Under the pieces are notes generated by a model that was not told where the DNA came from, did not search any database, and was given only the letters and a program-made list of their open reading frames with translations. Positions 63,907 through 64,000 of a DNA stretch of 64,000 nt are shown in pieces. The number at the start of each line of letters is the position of its first letter. Positions within the stretch are counted from its first letter, which is position 1. A program made the translations under genes and the position numbers. This DNA comes from XYD12-FULL-36-8 sp964613805 (GTDB lineage: Bacteria; Bacteroidota; Ignavibacteria; Ignavibacteriales; Ignavibacteriaceae), in assembly GCA_964613805.1 (NCBI GenBank), contig CAZTJF010000015.1, positions 1 to 64,000 on the forward strand, written 5' to 3'.

Positions 63907-63982
63907 ACACACCCCTCGCCCCTCTGAAGAGGGGACACCACGCATACACTCCCCTCTTGAGAGGGGAACGAAAAGGGTGTGT
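63907..63982. repeat. Double-hairpin palindromic repeat downstream of bshB1
   Basis: Outer arms ACACACCC (63907-63914) and GGGTGTGT (63975-63982) enclose two perfect hairpins: CCCCTCT-GA-AGAGGGG (63919-63934) and CCCCTCT-TG-AGAGGGG (63951-63966). The whole could fold as a cruciform-like structure. It is the complete, inward-facing form of the halves seen at 58674-58806. Confidence 0.75.
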
Positions 63983-64000
63983 TCTAGCTTGCGAATTATC

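Noticed and set aside
1..64000. CRISPR array, tRNA, rRNA or complete insertion sequence
   Set aside because: No regularly spaced repeats with spacers, no cloverleaf or rRNA-like stretch, and no transposase-like protein were found on either strand.

Overview
The window most likely comes from an AT-rich, Gram-negative member of the Bacteroidota/Chlorobiota branch, probably class Ignavibacteria. This is inferred from protein features, not from an rRNA gene, since no rRNA or tRNA gene was seen. At least six secreted proteins end in the 'NYPNPFNPST ... TKKMLLLK' type A sorting domain of the type IX secretion system (T9SS), which is abundant in Ignavibacteria. Two PorV/PorQ-family outer-membrane proteins and a bacillithiol gene (bshB1) fit the same group. 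Coding density is ordinary, with several AT-rich gaps of 0.3-1 kb.

Layout. 1-5.2 kb holds two large secreted proteins on the minus strand: an FG-GAP/ASPIC protein with a dockerin-like tail and a GLUG-repeat protein with a T9SS tail. 5.2-9.4 kb holds a solitary MmeI-like (type IIL) restriction-modification enzyme flanked by long gaps. 9.4-15 kb has two paralogous lipoproteins, a Ycf48-like propeller, and a three-gene operon of two Tat-exported tail-collar proteins plus a YWTD propeller. A PRMT-like methyltransferase follows on the plus strand. 16.7-23.2 kb holds two giant BNR/sortilin-like propellers. 23.4-32 kb is an eight-gene minus-strand glycan locus: phosphodiesterase-like enzyme, Gfo/Idh/MocA oxidoreductase, three GT2s, a UPF0104 flippase-like membrane protein and two GT4s. 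32.3-37.7 kb has an L,D-transpeptidase, an unknown secreted protein and a secreted NodB-like deacetylase with Ig and dockerin-like modules.

38.4-45.6 kb is a complete RND efflux operon (TetR, TolC, adaptor, permease) with a strong TetR-type operator, followed by a small HEAT-like protein. 45.9-50 kb holds an M14 carboxypeptidase gene broken by an in-frame TAA, then rtcB. 50.3-58.7 kb is a tight run of eight plus-strand genes: processive GT2, radical SAM protein, DUF1207-like barrel, M50 protease, lipoprotein, propeller with FlgD-like tail, and two PorV/PorQ proteins. This is the most system-like stretch in the window. 58.8-64 kb has an amidohydrolase, two T9SS cargo proteins and bshB1.

The main theme is the cell envelope and secretion: T9SS cargo, the outer-membrane proteins that may serve it, glycan synthesis and peptidoglycan cross-linking. 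The most notable non-gene signals are a 465-bp identical block shared by two unrelated secreted genes, a palindromic repeat inserted in frame in a coding sequence, two families of palindromic intergenic elements, several TGTGA-N6-TCACA sites, and a 28-bp operator at the efflux operon. I did not find a clearly new defence or mobile system.
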